This document shows, piece by piece, positions 25,720 to 35,376 of a DNA stretch of 38,932 nucleotides; the stretch's first letter is position 1; every line of letters starts with the position of its first letter. Source of the DNA: DAONJL01 sp035405645 [NCBI: bacterium] (GTDB taxonomy: Bacteria > JAGOBX01 > DAONJL01); contig DAONJL010000020.1 of NCBI GenBank assembly GCA_035405645.1, positions 1 through 38,932 on the forward strand. The letters are read 5' to 3'. Both the position numbers and the translations under genes were made by a program. The notes under the pieces are model-generated. The model saw nothing but the letters and a program-made list of their open reading frames with translations, was not told where the DNA came from and did not search any database.

Positions 25720-25960
25720 TAAGTATTTCTCTATGTTTAAAGAAAAAATCATCAATTTTTTTGTTTGTATTTTACATACTGGCATATCAAGAGAAGAAAC
25801 CTAACTTATTACTAATGGTTTAGTCAGTAAATTATTTAAAGGAACAATATTTAAGTCGCTATCTAAAACTTCAAAATATAATGCTGTTTCTTATAAATTA
25901 TGCAATTCACCATTTAAAGTAAGAACCAAATTTTTATTTTTTAAAGTAATAGTATTTTGA
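25720..25960 (-). pseudogene. Possible ORF remnant with in-frame stops
   Basis: Read on the minus strand, one frame gives coding-like stretches (ITLKNKNLVLTLNGELHNL, ETALYFEVLDSDLNIVPLNN, KKLMIFSLNIEKYLFELKR) interrupted by at least two stop codons. No family is recognised and no start or ribosome-binding site is evident. It may be a decayed gene between the TonB receptor and the mod operon, or chance reading of AT-rich DNA. Confidence 0.3.
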
Positions 25961-26007
25961 TTTAAAAATTTATTGTTAAACTTAATTTTTTCTTTTTTTC
26001 AAAAAAA

Positions 26008-28133
26008 TTAAAATTTATAATCAATCTTTAAATATAAATTTCTACCAGGCTGTGAAATAGATGTAATAGGTGAGTAATCATCTGATACAATATGCCTTTC
26101 TTCTTTATCAAATAAATTATTAACTTTAAAAGTTAAATCAAATTTATCAATTAGATTATTAGCTGTAAAAATAATATCACTTATTAAATAACTTTTTAGT
26201 TCAGTTCCATTTGTATCTTTTCGTTTGCCAACATAATTATTTTCCATAGCAATAGTAAGAATTTTTGAAAGTTTATAATCAAGACCAAAACTACCAATCC
26301 ATTTGGGTGAATTTACTAATTCTGTATTTGTTATTTTATCTTCTGTTTTATTATAACAAACATTAAAGAAACCATTTAATTTTTCAAATGTATTTCGTTC
26401 TAAACTAATTTCAATTCCTTTAATTTTTATTTTAGAAGTATTTTGAAATTGAGCAGCAGTATTATCGCCTGCATAATTATAATTTGGATAATTTATTAAT
26501 TCCTGTTTAATTATATCTTTAACTTCACTATAATAAAGCGAAATTACTTTACGAATATTAAATGGCAACATATATTCAACAATAAATTCATAATTCTTAA
26601 TTGTTTCTGGTCCTAATTTATCATTGCCAGTTAAAGAAGTAAAATCATCAAAAAATCTTTCATAAATAGTAGGTGCTCTAAAACCTGTTGAATATAATAA
26701 TTTACTCGTTAATTTTTCTGTTACTCTATATATAATTCCTGCTCGTGGACTTAATTCGCCTTTATATAATGAATTTTTTGTATATCGTAAGCCTAATAAT
26801 AAATCTACATTTTTAGTTGGATAATAATAATTTTGCAAATATAAATTCCATATATTAAAATCTTGTTTATCTAATGGATATTGAACAGTAGTTGTGCCGG
26901 AACCATCAGCAAGGTCAACATCACCAGAATAACCTTTAAAAGTATGTTCCCAGCTTGCTTGCTCTGTCTTATGCTTTTGAAATTCAAAGCCTATTATAAT
27001 ATTATCATTTTCAAAAAAATTATTTTCATACTGAATTTCAGAACCATAAAAATTATTTTCACCTAAATCATGAAAAAATGGATAACCAGCTGTTAAATAC
27101 CAACTATTATATTCAATTAAATCAAGATAACGATAATAATCATAATATGCCCGTAATTTTATAGAATCATTTTCCCTAACTTTTTTTGTTGTTCTTGCTT
27201 CAATAAAATATCTTTTATCTTTAACATAATTATTTTTTGAATTAAAAATACCACCAAAATAACTTTGTGGAATTACTTTTTTTCTATCTGAATATTTAAC
27301 AATTAAATTTGAATTTTTATATTGTAAATTAGTAAAAATAGATGTTGCTTTTTCATAATCATTTCCTTTTGATACACCCTTTGAATTATAATATTGTGTA
27401 TCATTCTCATATCTTGCTGTTGGTTTATCTGTATCATTTAATTGGTCGCTGATAAATTTATATCGTCAAATTCAGGGAAATAATAATCAAGACCATCCTG
27501 TTCCATTGAAGAGGCAGAAAAAATAAAATTAAAATTATCAGATATTTTTTTACCACCAGAAACTAATATCTCTTTTCTATCAATTTCAGTTGTTATCTCA
27601 GCACTTGCTTTTATATAATCTAATTTATCAACTTTTTTTGGTACAATATTAATAATACAAAAAAATGCATTAGAACCATATAATGAAGAACCCGGTCCTT
27701 TTACTACTTCTATTCGCTCAACTAAATCAAGATTAATCCCAAATATTTCATCAACATTTGAGGTTCCGCCCCATTGTTCATTCATAGTATGACCATCAAA
27801 AAGAATCATTAATCTTGTATTAAAATCACCTGGTAAATTTACACCTCGAACACCAATACTTTCAAAATATCTGTCATAATTATTATATATACCAGGTATA
27901 TGTTTTAATGCTTCACCAATAGTTTTATAACCATAATTTTTAATTATTGCTGGAGTAATAATTGAAACAAATGAAGGTGCATCAGAAACTTTTTGTTCTT
28001 TTTTAGAAGCAGAGGTAACGACTAATTCTTGAATAGCAAAAAATGCTTCTTCTGCTTCATATTTTTGTTGGGAAAAAACAAAATTTGAAAAAGAATAAAA
28101 AATAATAAATAATACAAAAATTATTTTTTTCAT
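26008..28133 (-). pseudogene. TonB-dependent outer-membrane receptor, split by one frame change
   Basis: The first frame (28133-27438, 231 residues) has a signal peptide, a TonB-box-like ELVVTSASKKEQ and the plug domain (SIGVRGVNLPGDFNTRLMILFDG, VERIEVVKGPGSSLYGSNAF). It stops at 27438. A second frame, open from about 27453 to 26008, continues seamlessly through the beta-barrel (ISDQLNDTDKPTARYEND, GYPFFHDLGENNFYGSEI, YLQNYYYPTKN) to the TonB-type C-terminus RNLYLKIDYKF. Together they give about 708 residues, normal for a FepA/BtuB/colicin-I-receptor-like protein. The frames join by a -1 change at AAATTTA (27459-27453), so this may be a mutation, a sequencing error or programmed frameshifting. 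The substrate is unknown. AAGGAGG precedes the ATG. Confidence 0.85.
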
Positions 28134-28156
28134 TTTATCCTCCTTTTTTTTATAAA

Positions 28157-28185
28157 ATTTTAAATAATAATACCTTTAAAGTCAA
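28157..28185 (-). promoter_or_regulatory. Sigma-70 promoter for the TonB receptor
   Basis: On the minus strand TTGACT (28185-28180), 17 bp, then TAAAAT (28162-28157). It lies in the short gap after the helicase stop and ahead of the AAGGAGG ribosome-binding site at about 28140. It has the same hexamers and spacing as the tRNA-Pro promoter. Confidence 0.7.
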
Positions 28186-28194
28186 TAAAAAATT

Positions 28195-30930
28195 TTAAAT
28201 AATTTTATTAAGAATTCTTTTTATTTTTATTATTATCCTCTTAAAAATATTTCTATTAGATTTACCTTTTAATAAAGTTTCTTCTGGTAGTGCTTTTAAA
28301 AATCTTGAAGGTTTATGATAAACAATTTTACCATACCATTTTCTTTTGATTGCATGAATTAAATATAAGCGTTCCTGTGCTCTTGTAATTCCAACATAAA
28401 ATAGACGGCGTTCTTCATCTATTCGTTCTTCTTCTCCACGCATACTTAATTCTGTTCCTGGATGTTTATGTGGACAAATATCTTCTTCAACACCAATAAA
28501 AAAAACAACTGGAAACTCTAAACCTTTTGCTGAATGTAAAGTCATTAAATTGACTCCATCGTTTTTATTTAATTGACATTGTGGGTCAGTTTGTTTTGCT
28601 CTCAAATCCTGAATAAATAATGTTACTCTATCAAAAATATTTTTATATAAAGGAAATAAATTATCAAAATCAATTAATAATTCTTTAAAATGTTCTAAAT
28701 TTTTTCTTAACGATGTCTTACATTCAAAATCTTCTTCTATCTTTTCTTTATAAAATAATGCTTCTATCGCAATATTATAAATTTCAACTAATGGTGCTTT
28801 TTCACTTAATTGAAATACACGACTTAAACACTTCAATAAAAAATTAAAAGTACTTTTACCACTAACTGATAATCTGTTCCGAATTTTTTCAATTTCTTCT
28901 TCATCAATTATTGGTATTTTAGGTGTCTGATGAACAATAACTGTTTTATCAGTTACAGAAAGATTATAAAAAGGCAATGATAGAAGTTCTGCAAATTTTT
29001 GGTTTATTTCTGTGCCAATATTAAGTTTATCATCTTTTCTATAATACTTACTTATTCCAATCACTAATTCAAAAAAAATCATTATATTTATAATTTCTCT
29101 AAATTCAAAAAATCTGGTATCACCAATTTCATTAAAAGGAATTTTATTTTTTGTTAAAATTTCTTTTACTAAATTTTTTTGATTATTTATTCTATAAAAA
29201 ATTGCAAATTGATTATATTTAAAAACTTTTTTCTTAAAATCATTTACATACGATGAAATATATTTTACCAATTCACTTAAATAATTCTTATGTTCTTCTT
29301 CTAACTCTTCACTAATTAAATCGTTAAATAAATAAATAGCATTTAGATAATTTAATATTGTCTCATCTTTTAATTTTTGTTGTTGATATTCTGAAATTAA
29401 AAGATTATTTAAGGTGTAAACTTTTAAATATATTTCTTCAAATTTTTCTGCTAATTTGTGATTATTGAGAGAATTTATTATATTATAAAACTCATACATT
29501 TTTTCAAGAAAATATTGAAAATGTTGATAATTATCTTCAAAAAATTTTATCTTATTTTTTTCAAATGATGTTTCACGCTCATTTAAAATTTTTTGTATTT
29601 CAAAAATGCAGTAATTTACCTCATCATATTCATCTTCGGCTTCGAATAAAATTATTTTTTCTCCATGAAAAACATTGCCTTTATCATCATTTTTTGTAAC
29701 TTTCAATATTTTTCTTAATTCAGGCGGTTTATTTACAAACACAGCATTTGCAGCTGATAATATTGTTTGACTACTACGATAATTTCTTTCAAATTTGACA
29801 ATAAATGCATCTTGAAAATCTTTTTTAAAATTTAATATATTTCTAATATCAGCCCCACGCCAGCCATAAATTGATTGGTCATCATCCCCAACAACAAATA
29901 ATCGTCTATGCTGACTTGCAAGTTTATAGATTAATAAATATTGAGCAAAATTAGTATCCTGATATTCATCAACAAGAATATATTGAAATTTATCTTGATA
30001 ATATTTTAATACATCAGGAAAATTCTCAAAAATTTCAGCACAAAACATTATAATATCATTAAAATCAACTTGATTTCTTTTCGCTAATTCTTTTTGATAT
30101 TCTTCATAAATAAAAGCAACTTTTTTCTCTATTTTCCCGGAAGCGTTTTTTTTAAAATAATCAACAGAATATAATTCATTTTTGGCTTCATCAATTCGTG
30201 AAATGACATCATCTAAATCTACATCACGAATTTTTGCAATTTCATATAATTTTTCAAATAAACTTTTTTGTGCTAAGGTTGGAATAATATCAGGTCGAAT
30301 AGTAAAACCTACTCGTTCAAAATTTTTTTTACCAAGACAATCTTCATATAATAATCTTAAACAACTTGAATGAAAAGTGCTAATCCACATATCTGGTATT
30401 TTTTCAATTATCTGCAATAATTCTTCTTTTAATAAACCTTCTGTTTGTTCATAAATTTCTTTTATTATATTTATTACTCGTTCTTTCATTTCACCTGCTG
30501 CTTTATTTGTAAAAGTAACTGATAAAATATTTTCAGGTGCTACACCACATAGTAATAAATAAATAATTCGTCTTGTTAAAACAGCAGTTTTTCCACTACC
30601 AGCACCAGCCAGAATTAATAATGGTCCCATAGTTTTATGATTGTGAATTAATGCTTCCATCTGTTCTGGATTAAGTCCAAATTTAGTTTTAATTTTATGT
30701 TTTTCAAAATTTTCAAGTGTGCAGTCATCAGGATGTTCATCACAAAATTTTTTAAAAACAGGGTAATTCATTCCATTCATTAAATTTAAAAAAGCTTTGA
30801 AATGTTCGGTTGTTTTTGCTTGCTCTGTAATTTCTTTTAATACTTTTGTTTTTAATATAGGTGATAATGGTTTTAAGGTGTGCTCTAAAAAAAGCCTTAA
30901 AGCAGGAGATAATTCATTTATGTTAATCAT
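28195..30930 (-). CDS. UvrD/PcrA/Rep-family superfamily 1A DNA helicase
   Basis: The 911-residue ATP-dependent 3'-5' helicase has every SF1 motif: the Q motif near NPEQMEAL (87-94), Walker A LAGAGSGKT (107-115), VTFTNKAAGEMKERV, Walker B ILVDEYQDT (318-326), GDDDQSIYGWRGAD (348-361), FERNYRSS, VNLMTLHSAKGLEFPVVFF and RRLFYVGITRAQERLYL. Two departures from UvrD or PcrA are visible. About 85 extra helical residues precede the Q motif. A Glu/Lys/Tyr-rich helical insertion of about 120 residues (about 450-570) separates EVNYCIFEIQKIL from QFAIFYRIN. No nuclease or Cys-rich addition is seen. Its ATG overlaps the response regulator's stop as TAATG. Confidence 0.93.
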   Translation of the reverse strand: MININELSPALRLFLEHTLKPLSPILKTKVLKEITEQAKTTEHFKAFLNLMNGMNYPVFKKFCDEHPDDCTLENFEKHKIKTKFGLNPEQMEALIHNHKTMGPLLILAGAGSGKTAVLTRRIIYLLLCGVAPENILSVTFTNKAAGEMKERVINIIKEIYEQTEGLLKEELLQIIEKIPDMWISTFHSSCLRLLYEDCLGKKNFERVGFTIRPDIIPTLAQKSLFEKLYEIAKIRDVDLDDVISRIDEAKNELYSVDYFKKNASGKIEKKVAFIYEEYQKELAKRNQVDFNDIIMFCAEIFENFPDVLKYYQDKFQYILVDEYQDTNFAQYLLIYKLASQHRRLFVVGDDDQSIYGWRGADIRNILNFKKDFQDAFIVKFERNYRSSQTILSAANAVFVNKPPELRKILKVTKNDDKGNVFHGEKIILFEAEDEYDEVNYCIFEIQKILNERETSFEKNKIKFFEDNYQHFQYFLEKMYEFYNIINSLNNHKLAEKFEEIYLKVYTLNNLLISEYQQQKLKDETILNYLNAIYLFNDLISEELEEEHKNYLSELVKYISSYVNDFKKKVFKYNQFAIFYRINNQKNLVKEILTKNKIPFNEIGDTRFFEFREIINIMIFFELVIGISKYYRKDDKLNIGTEINQKFAELLSLPFYNLSVTDKTVIVHQTPKIPIIDEEEIEKIRNRLSVSGKSTFNFLLKCLSRVFQLSEKAPLVEIYNIAIEALFYKEKIEEDFECKTSLRKNLEHFKELLIDFDNLFPLYKNIFDRVTLFIQDLRAKQTDPQCQLNKNDGVNLMTLHSAKGLEFPVVFFIGVEEDICPHKHPGTELSMRGEEERIDEERRLFYVGITRAQERLYLIHAIKRKWYGKIVYHKPSRFLKALPEETLLKGKSNRNIFKRIIIKIKRILNKII

Positions 30931-32564
30931 TATTTATTATTTTTTAATTTGAAAAATTCTTTAAATGAATTTGATGGTTTAGCAAATAAAAAACCCTGCA
31001 AATAATCAACCTTTAATTCTTTTAATATATTTAATTCTTCTATTGTTTCAATACCTTCTGCAATAACTTTAATATTCAAATTGTGTGCATAATTTATTAA
31101 ATCATTAACAACATTTTTTTTAGATTTATCTTTATCAATATCATGAATAAGAGAAATATCAAGTTTTATAAAATCAGGTAATAATTTAACCATAAATAAA
31201 AGAGTTGCAAAACCAGAACCAGCATCATTAATTGCAATCCTGAAACCATATTTTTTATAATCTTCTATAACATTCATAAATTTTGATAAATCATTTATTG
31301 TTGTCCGTTCTGTTATTTCTAATACTGTATTCTTTGATATTTCCTTTATTTTTTTTTCATCAAATTTGTTTAATATTTTTTTATTTATAAAAGTAATTGG
31401 TTCAATGTTAATAAATAAAATTTTATCTTTTTTATCAAATTCATTTAAAGTTTTCGTTAAGCACAATTCATCGAGCGTCAAATCAAGATTTGCCTGTTTA
31501 GAAATATTAAACATAAGTTCAATATTTTTATCAAATGGTTCATAACTGCATCTACTCAATGCTTCATATCCTATTGCCTTCATTGTTTTTATATCTATTA
31601 TTGGTTGATATAAAATTTTTATTTCATTTTTTCTTATTACATCTTTTACTAATTGTCTTAACTCTTCCTTTCTTATTAATTCAAATTGATAAGACATTCG
31701 CATTGCTTCTTTTAATGCTTTATAAACTAATCTTTCAAATTTTATAAATTCATTATTTTCAACTAAAACACAACCAATAAAAAAACCAAGATTAGAAACT
31801 AATGTTCCTTTAATAATTCTATCAATATTTTCATTCAAATATTTTTCAATCCGGTCTTTAATCTTCAATAAATCAGAATAAATTAATTCTGTCTTATTTC
31901 TTAATGGTGATAAAAAAATTATAAAATCATCACTCCAAGTTCGATTTATCAAAACAAAATCTTCTTTACGAAAAACTTTTGATTTCATTTCATTTAAAAG
32001 AACAGCAAAATTAAAAAGTAAATCATCAAGAGTTTTCCAACCATATATTTCCTCTATTTTTTCTAATTTCGCAAAATCAATATATATAAGTCCAAAAACA
32101 GATGATGCTTCAAGTTCTCTTCGTAATTTGTCCATTTCTTCTGTTAATGAAGATAATTCTATTTTTTTACTCTCTTTTTCTTCTTCTTTGTGAATTTTTT
32201 CTTTTAATAATCTTTTTATCTTTGAGATTAAAATTTTATTTGAAAATGGTTTTACTAAAAAATCATTTGCACCATATTCTAATGCTTTAATTGGATTACC
32301 TATAGCTGTAAATATTAAAATAGGTAAATTACTATATTCTGGATAACTTCTTATTTCCTGACATATTTCATAACCACTTTTTTCTGGTAACATAATATCT
32401 AAAATAATCAAATCAGGTTCTTCTTTTTTAAGAATATTTATAATATCTTTTCCTGAATGAATATATTTTAAATTATATGTTGTTTGTTTTTCTATTATTG
32501 TTTTAACTAAATCACATATCACTTCATCATCATCAATTAATAAAATTTTTATACTTTCAGCCAT
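30930..32564 (-). CDS. Response regulator with degenerate GGDEF and EAL domains
   Basis: The 544-residue protein has three parts. The REC domain (1-120) has acidic pocket Asp11-13, phospho-acceptor Asp56 (LIILDIM), Thr86 and Lys105. A GGDEF-like domain (about 150-300) has the signature replaced by TWSDDF (209-214), so cyclase activity is not expected. The EAL domain (about 310-540) keeps EAL (Glu334), Asn386, Glu416, Lys467-x-Asp469, Glu503 and Gln523, but the DDFGTG loop reads NDAGSG with Asn446 for the first metal-binding Asp, so c-di-GMP hydrolysis may be weak or absent. A phosphorylation-controlled c-di-GMP sensor or phosphodiesterase is likely. The ribosome-binding site is AGAGGT. No histidine kinase is adjacent. 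Confidence 0.92.
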   Translation of the reverse strand: MAESIKILLIDDDEVICDLVKTIIEKQTTYNLKYIHSGKDIINILKKEEPDLIILDIMLPEKSGYEICQEIRSYPEYSNLPILIFTAIGNPIKALEYGANDFLVKPFSNKILISKIKRLLKEKIHKEEEKESKKIELSSLTEEMDKLRRELEASSVFGLIYIDFAKLEKIEEIYGWKTLDDLLFNFAVLLNEMKSKVFRKEDFVLINRTWSDDFIIFLSPLRNKTELIYSDLLKIKDRIEKYLNENIDRIIKGTLVSNLGFFIGCVLVENNEFIKFERLVYKALKEAMRMSYQFELIRKEELRQLVKDVIRKNEIKILYQPIIDIKTMKAIGYEALSRCSYEPFDKNIELMFNISKQANLDLTLDELCLTKTLNEFDKKDKILFINIEPITFINKKILNKFDEKKIKEISKNTVLEITERTTINDLSKFMNVIEDYKKYGFRIAINDAGSGFATLLFMVKLLPDFIKLDISLIHDIDKDKSKKNVVNDLINYAHNLNIKVIAEGIETIEELNILKELKVDYLQGFLFAKPSNSFKEFFKLKNNK

Positions 32565-32611
32565 AAATATTAAATACCTCTTTTTTAAAATGAATTTTTC
32601 TAATAAATTAC

Positions 32612-32641
32612 TTAATACATTATTTTATATTATTATGTCAA
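32612..32641 (-). promoter_or_regulatory. Putative sigma-70 promoter for the response regulator/helicase pair
   Basis: On the minus strand TTGACA (32641-32636), 18 bp, then TATTAA (32617-32612), about 50 bp before the regulator's ATG. The -35 is perfect, the -10 moderate. Confidence 0.5.
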
Positions 32642-32676
32642 ATTATTTTTTTATATAAAAATTTTTTTCTTTTTTC

Positions 32677-32706
32677 TTGACTTTTTAATAAAAACTATAA
32701 TAAAAT
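32677..32706 (+). promoter_or_regulatory. Putative sigma-70 promoter for tig-clpP-engB
   Basis: TTGACT (32677-32682) with TAAAAT (32701-32706) at 18 bp matches the promoter type used elsewhere here. A perfect TATAAT at 32696 is too close (13 bp) to use the same -35. The start of transcription would be about 37 bases before the tig ATG. Confidence 0.5.
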
Positions 32707-32750
32707 TATCTAAATTTATACAAAATTTTAAAGACAAGGCAGGTAAAAAA

Positions 32751-34076
32751 ATGGAATTTAAAGAAAATCTTAATAAAGAAAATTGGAAATGTGAAGTAGA
32801 AATAACTATTGAAAAAGATAAATTAAATAATGAATTTGAAAAGAAAATTAAAGAAATAAAAAGTCAATTTAGTTTTCCTGGTTTTAGAAAAGGTAAAGTC
32901 AGTGAAAAATATTTAAAAACAAAATTCAAAGATCTAATAAATGATGAATTTAAGGAAGACCTAAAAAAGGATTATTTAAAAAAATATTTAGAAGTCAATA
33001 AAAAAATAAAACCAATAAATCTAAATGAAGCACTTAAAACAGCAGAAGTAAATATTAGTGAAGATAAAGAAAGTTATATTAAATATTTTCTTACTATTTT
33101 TCCGTTCATTGAATTAAAAAGAGAAGATTATATTAATTTGGAAGTAAAAATAAAAAAATTGGAAATAAAAACAGAAGAGATTGAAAATAGAATCAACAAA
33201 TTAAGAAATAATTATGCTGAATACAAAGATACAGAAAAAGAAATAAATGAAGATAATAATTTAATAATTTATGTTGATTTTAATTATTATGAAAATGATA
33301 CTGAAATTGAAGAATTGAGAAGAAAAAATATAGCATTCACACTTTTGTCCGAAGAAATAAAATTATATAAAGAAAAATTTATAGGAAAGAAAAAAGGTGA
33401 TGAAGTAGAATTTATAAAAAAAGTAACCGATGAAGATAGTTCAAGATTTATAAAATACAAAGATAAAGAATTAAAAGTAAAAGTGTTAATAACAAATATT
33501 AAAGAAAAACATTTACCAGAATTAAATGATGCCTTTGCAATAAAGGCTGGGTATGATAGTTTGGAGAATTTAAGAAATAAAATAAAAGAAGAATATGAAA
33601 TAGAAATAAAAAATGAAAAAAAATTAATTAAAAGGCGAGAATTAATAAAAATATTACAAGATAAATTTAAAATTGAACTTCCAAATGAAATAATTAAATA
33701 CTATATAATTTCAAAACTTCAAGAAGGCGATAAAAGTATAGAAACTTTTTTATATCTTGCAGCTAAAACCCAAAATATTGATATGCAAAAAGAAAATGCA
33801 TTAGATATAATAATAAATAATCATTCAGAAGAATTTAAAGAAATAATAATTAATGAAATTTTTATGAACGCAATAATAGAAGCAGAAAATATTGAACCAA
33901 CACCAGAAAAAATTGATGAAAAATTAACAATAGAAGCAGAAAAATATAAAATGGATAAAAAAGAATTAAAAAGGCAATTAATAAATAGTCAATTATATGA
34001 AAATTTTAAAAATGAAATAAAAAAAGAATTAGCAGAAGAAAAAATATTAGAAACAATTAAATTTATCGAAGAATAA
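32751..34076 (+). CDS. tig: Trigger factor, ribosome-associated chaperone/peptidyl-prolyl isomerase
   Basis: The 441-residue cytosolic chaperone binds ribosomal protein L23 at the exit tunnel. The ribosome-docking signature FPGFRKGKV (42-50) is intact in the N-terminal domain. The FKBP-type domain (about 150-240) is diverged, with LIIYVDFNYYENDTEIE and FIGKKKGDEVEF. The C-terminal helical arms (LPELNDAFAIKAGYDSLENLRNKI onward) complete the usual three-domain order. Length is normal for the family. It heads the common bacterial order tig-clpP. Confidence 0.96.
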   Translation: MEFKENLNKENWKCEVEITIEKDKLNNEFEKKIKEIKSQFSFPGFRKGKVSEKYLKTKFKDLINDEFKEDLKKDYLKKYLEVNKKIKPINLNEALKTAEVNISEDKESYIKYFLTIFPFIELKREDYINLEVKIKKLEIKTEEIENRINKLRNNYAEYKDTEKEINEDNNLIIYVDFNYYENDTEIEELRRKNIAFTLLSEEIKLYKEKFIGKKKGDEVEFIKKVTDEDSSRFIKYKDKELKVKVLITNIKEKHLPELNDAFAIKAGYDSLENLRNKIKEEYEIEIKNEKKLIKRRELIKILQDKFKIELPNEIIKYYIISKLQEGDKSIETFLYLAAKTQNIDMQKENALDIIINNHSEEFKEIIINEIFMNAIIEAENIEPTPEKIDEKLTIEAEKYKMDKKELKRQLINSQLYENFKNEIKKELAEEKILETIKFIEE

Positions 34077-34089
34077 AAAGGAGTAAAAA

Positions 34090-34695
34090 ATGGGCAGTTA
34101 TTATGTTCCTTATGTTATAGAACAATCGCCACACGGCGAAAGAGCGTATGATATATATTCAAGAATGTTAAAAGATAGAATTATTTTTCTTGGGACAGAA
34201 ATAAATGATGGTGTTGCAAACTCAATTGTAGCACAATTATTATTTTTAGAAGCTGAGGACCCTGATAAAGATATTTATCTTTATATAAATAGTCCTGGTG
34301 GTGTTGTTTCTGCTGGTCTTGCTATTTATGATACAATTCAATATATTAAACCAGATGTTTCAACTATTTGCATTGGTCAAGCAGCAAGTATGGGTGCTGT
34401 TCTTTTAGCTGCTGGTGCAAAAGGTAAAAGATTCTGCCTGCCAAATGCAAGAGTAATGTTACATCAACCAGCTGGTGGAGTGCAGGGACCAGCAACTGAT
34501 ATTGATATTCAAGCAAAAGAAATATTAAGAATAAAGGAACGATTAAATGAAATTCTTGCATACCATACAAATCAATCAAAAGAAAAAATTGCACAGGATA
34601 CAGATAGAGATTTCTGGATGTCACCCCAAGATGCACTTGAATATGGATTAATAGATAAAATCATTAAGAGCCATGAAGATGCAAAAACAAAATGA
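34090..34695 (+). CDS. clpP: ATP-dependent Clp protease proteolytic subunit
   Basis: The 201-residue serine protease forms the ClpP barrel fed by ClpX or ClpA. The catalytic triad is Ser100 (GQAASMGA), His125 (MLHQPAGG) and Asp174 (DRDFWMS), each three residues later than in E. coli ClpP. The start follows a clear AAGGAG after tig, and the stop overlaps engB by four bases (ATGA). clpX, the usual next gene, is not here; engB follows directly. Confidence 0.98.
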   Translation: MGSYYVPYVIEQSPHGERAYDIYSRMLKDRIIFLGTEINDGVANSIVAQLLFLEAEDPDKDIYLYINSPGGVVSAGLAIYDTIQYIKPDVSTICIGQAASMGAVLLAAGAKGKRFCLPNARVMLHQPAGGVQGPATDIDIQAKEILRIKERLNEILAYHTNQSKEKIAQDTDRDFWMSPQDALEYGLIDKIIKSHEDAKTK

Positions 34696-35306
34696 AAATC
34701 AGTGAAAGTAATTTTCATTGTTCTGTATTTGATTATAAAAAATTTAAAAATTCAAATTTACCAGAATTTGTTTTCGCTGGTAAATCAAATGTTGGTAAAT
34801 CAACTTTAATAAATACTTTAGTAAATAAAAAAAAATTAGCACAAATCAGTAAATCACCTGGAAAAACTAAAACATTAAATTTTTATTTAATAAATAAAAA
34901 ATTTTATTTTGTTGATTTACCTGGATATGGCTATGCTGAAGTTAGTGAAGAATTAAGGAAAAAATGGAAAACTATGATTGAAAATTATTTAAAAAATTCT
35001 AAAAATATAAAAATAATATTTATATTGATTGATATTCGACGCGGACTTGATAATCTTGATTTAGAATTAATAAATTTTTGTAATTATTATAATTTTAGAA
35101 TAATTATAATTTTTACAAAATGTGATAAAATTTCAAAAAGTAAAATAAATGAACAGGTAAAAAAAATAATTGAACAATTGAATAATGATAAAATTAAAAT
35201 AATACCATTTTCTTCGAAAACAAAATTAAATAAAATTATTATTTTAAAATTAATAGAAAATGCAATAAATAAAAGTAATAATAATAATTTACAAGAAAAA
35301 AACTAA
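34692..35306 (+). CDS. engB: Ribosome-biogenesis GTPase EngB/YihA/YsxC
   Basis: The 204-residue small GTPase is required for large-subunit assembly. Motifs: G1 GKSNVGKS (30-37); the switch I threonine region [12 protein letters not shown] (G2); G3 [18 protein letters not shown], the diagnostic EngB sequence; G4 TKCD (142-145); and G5 near PFSSK. It overlaps the clpP stop as ATGA. Within this window it is the last gene of the tig-clpP unit, before the serA promoter. Confidence 0.97.
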   Translation: MKISESNFHCSVFDYKKFKNSNLPEFVFAGKSNVGKSTLINTLVNKKKLAQISKSPGKTKTLNFYLINKKFYFVDLPGYGYAEVSEELRKKWKTMIENYLKNSKNIKIIFILIDIRRGLDNLDLELINFCNYYNFRIIIIFTKCDKISKSKINEQVKKIIEQLNNDKIKIIPFSSKTKLNKIIILKLIENAINKSNNNNLQEKN

Positions 35307-35315
35307 ATTTTGCAA

Positions 35316-35344
35316 TTGACAACTTTTAAAAAATAAGTTATAAA
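35316..35344 (+). promoter_or_regulatory. Sigma-70 promoter for serA-rpsT-gatB
   Basis: A perfect TTGACA (35316-35321), 17 bp, then TATAAA (35339-35344). The serA ribosome-binding site AGAGGTGAT and ATG at 35377 follow. Confidence 0.75.
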
Positions 35345-35376
35345 AAAATTTTTAAAAAATAAAAAGAGGTGATAAT

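Larger units (their letters stand above)
25246..26007. other. Repeat-rich intergenic region without an intact gene
   Basis: About 760 bp between the TonB receptor gene and the modABC promoter contain no intact frame. They hold a tandem 14-mer (TTTTACAATGTATG / TTTTATAATGGATG, 25395-25422, 12 of 14 identical), three tandem 9-mers of the CTATTTGTG type (25533-25559), overlapping CTTAAG-based inverted repeats (25626-25677), the string ATAGGGACAGCCGTCACC near 25690 and an ORF remnant (about 25720-25960). The mixture suggests the residue of a mobile or REP-like element, which is inference. Confidence 0.55.

Noticed and set aside
25982-26008. An inverted repeat of A and T tracts after the TonB receptor stop, as a terminator
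   Set aside because: It has no G or C pairs in the stem and would be unstable; AT tracts this long arise by chance here.
32696-32701. TATAAT as the tig -10
   Set aside because: It is only 13 bp from TTGACT; TAAAAT at 18 bp is the better partner.
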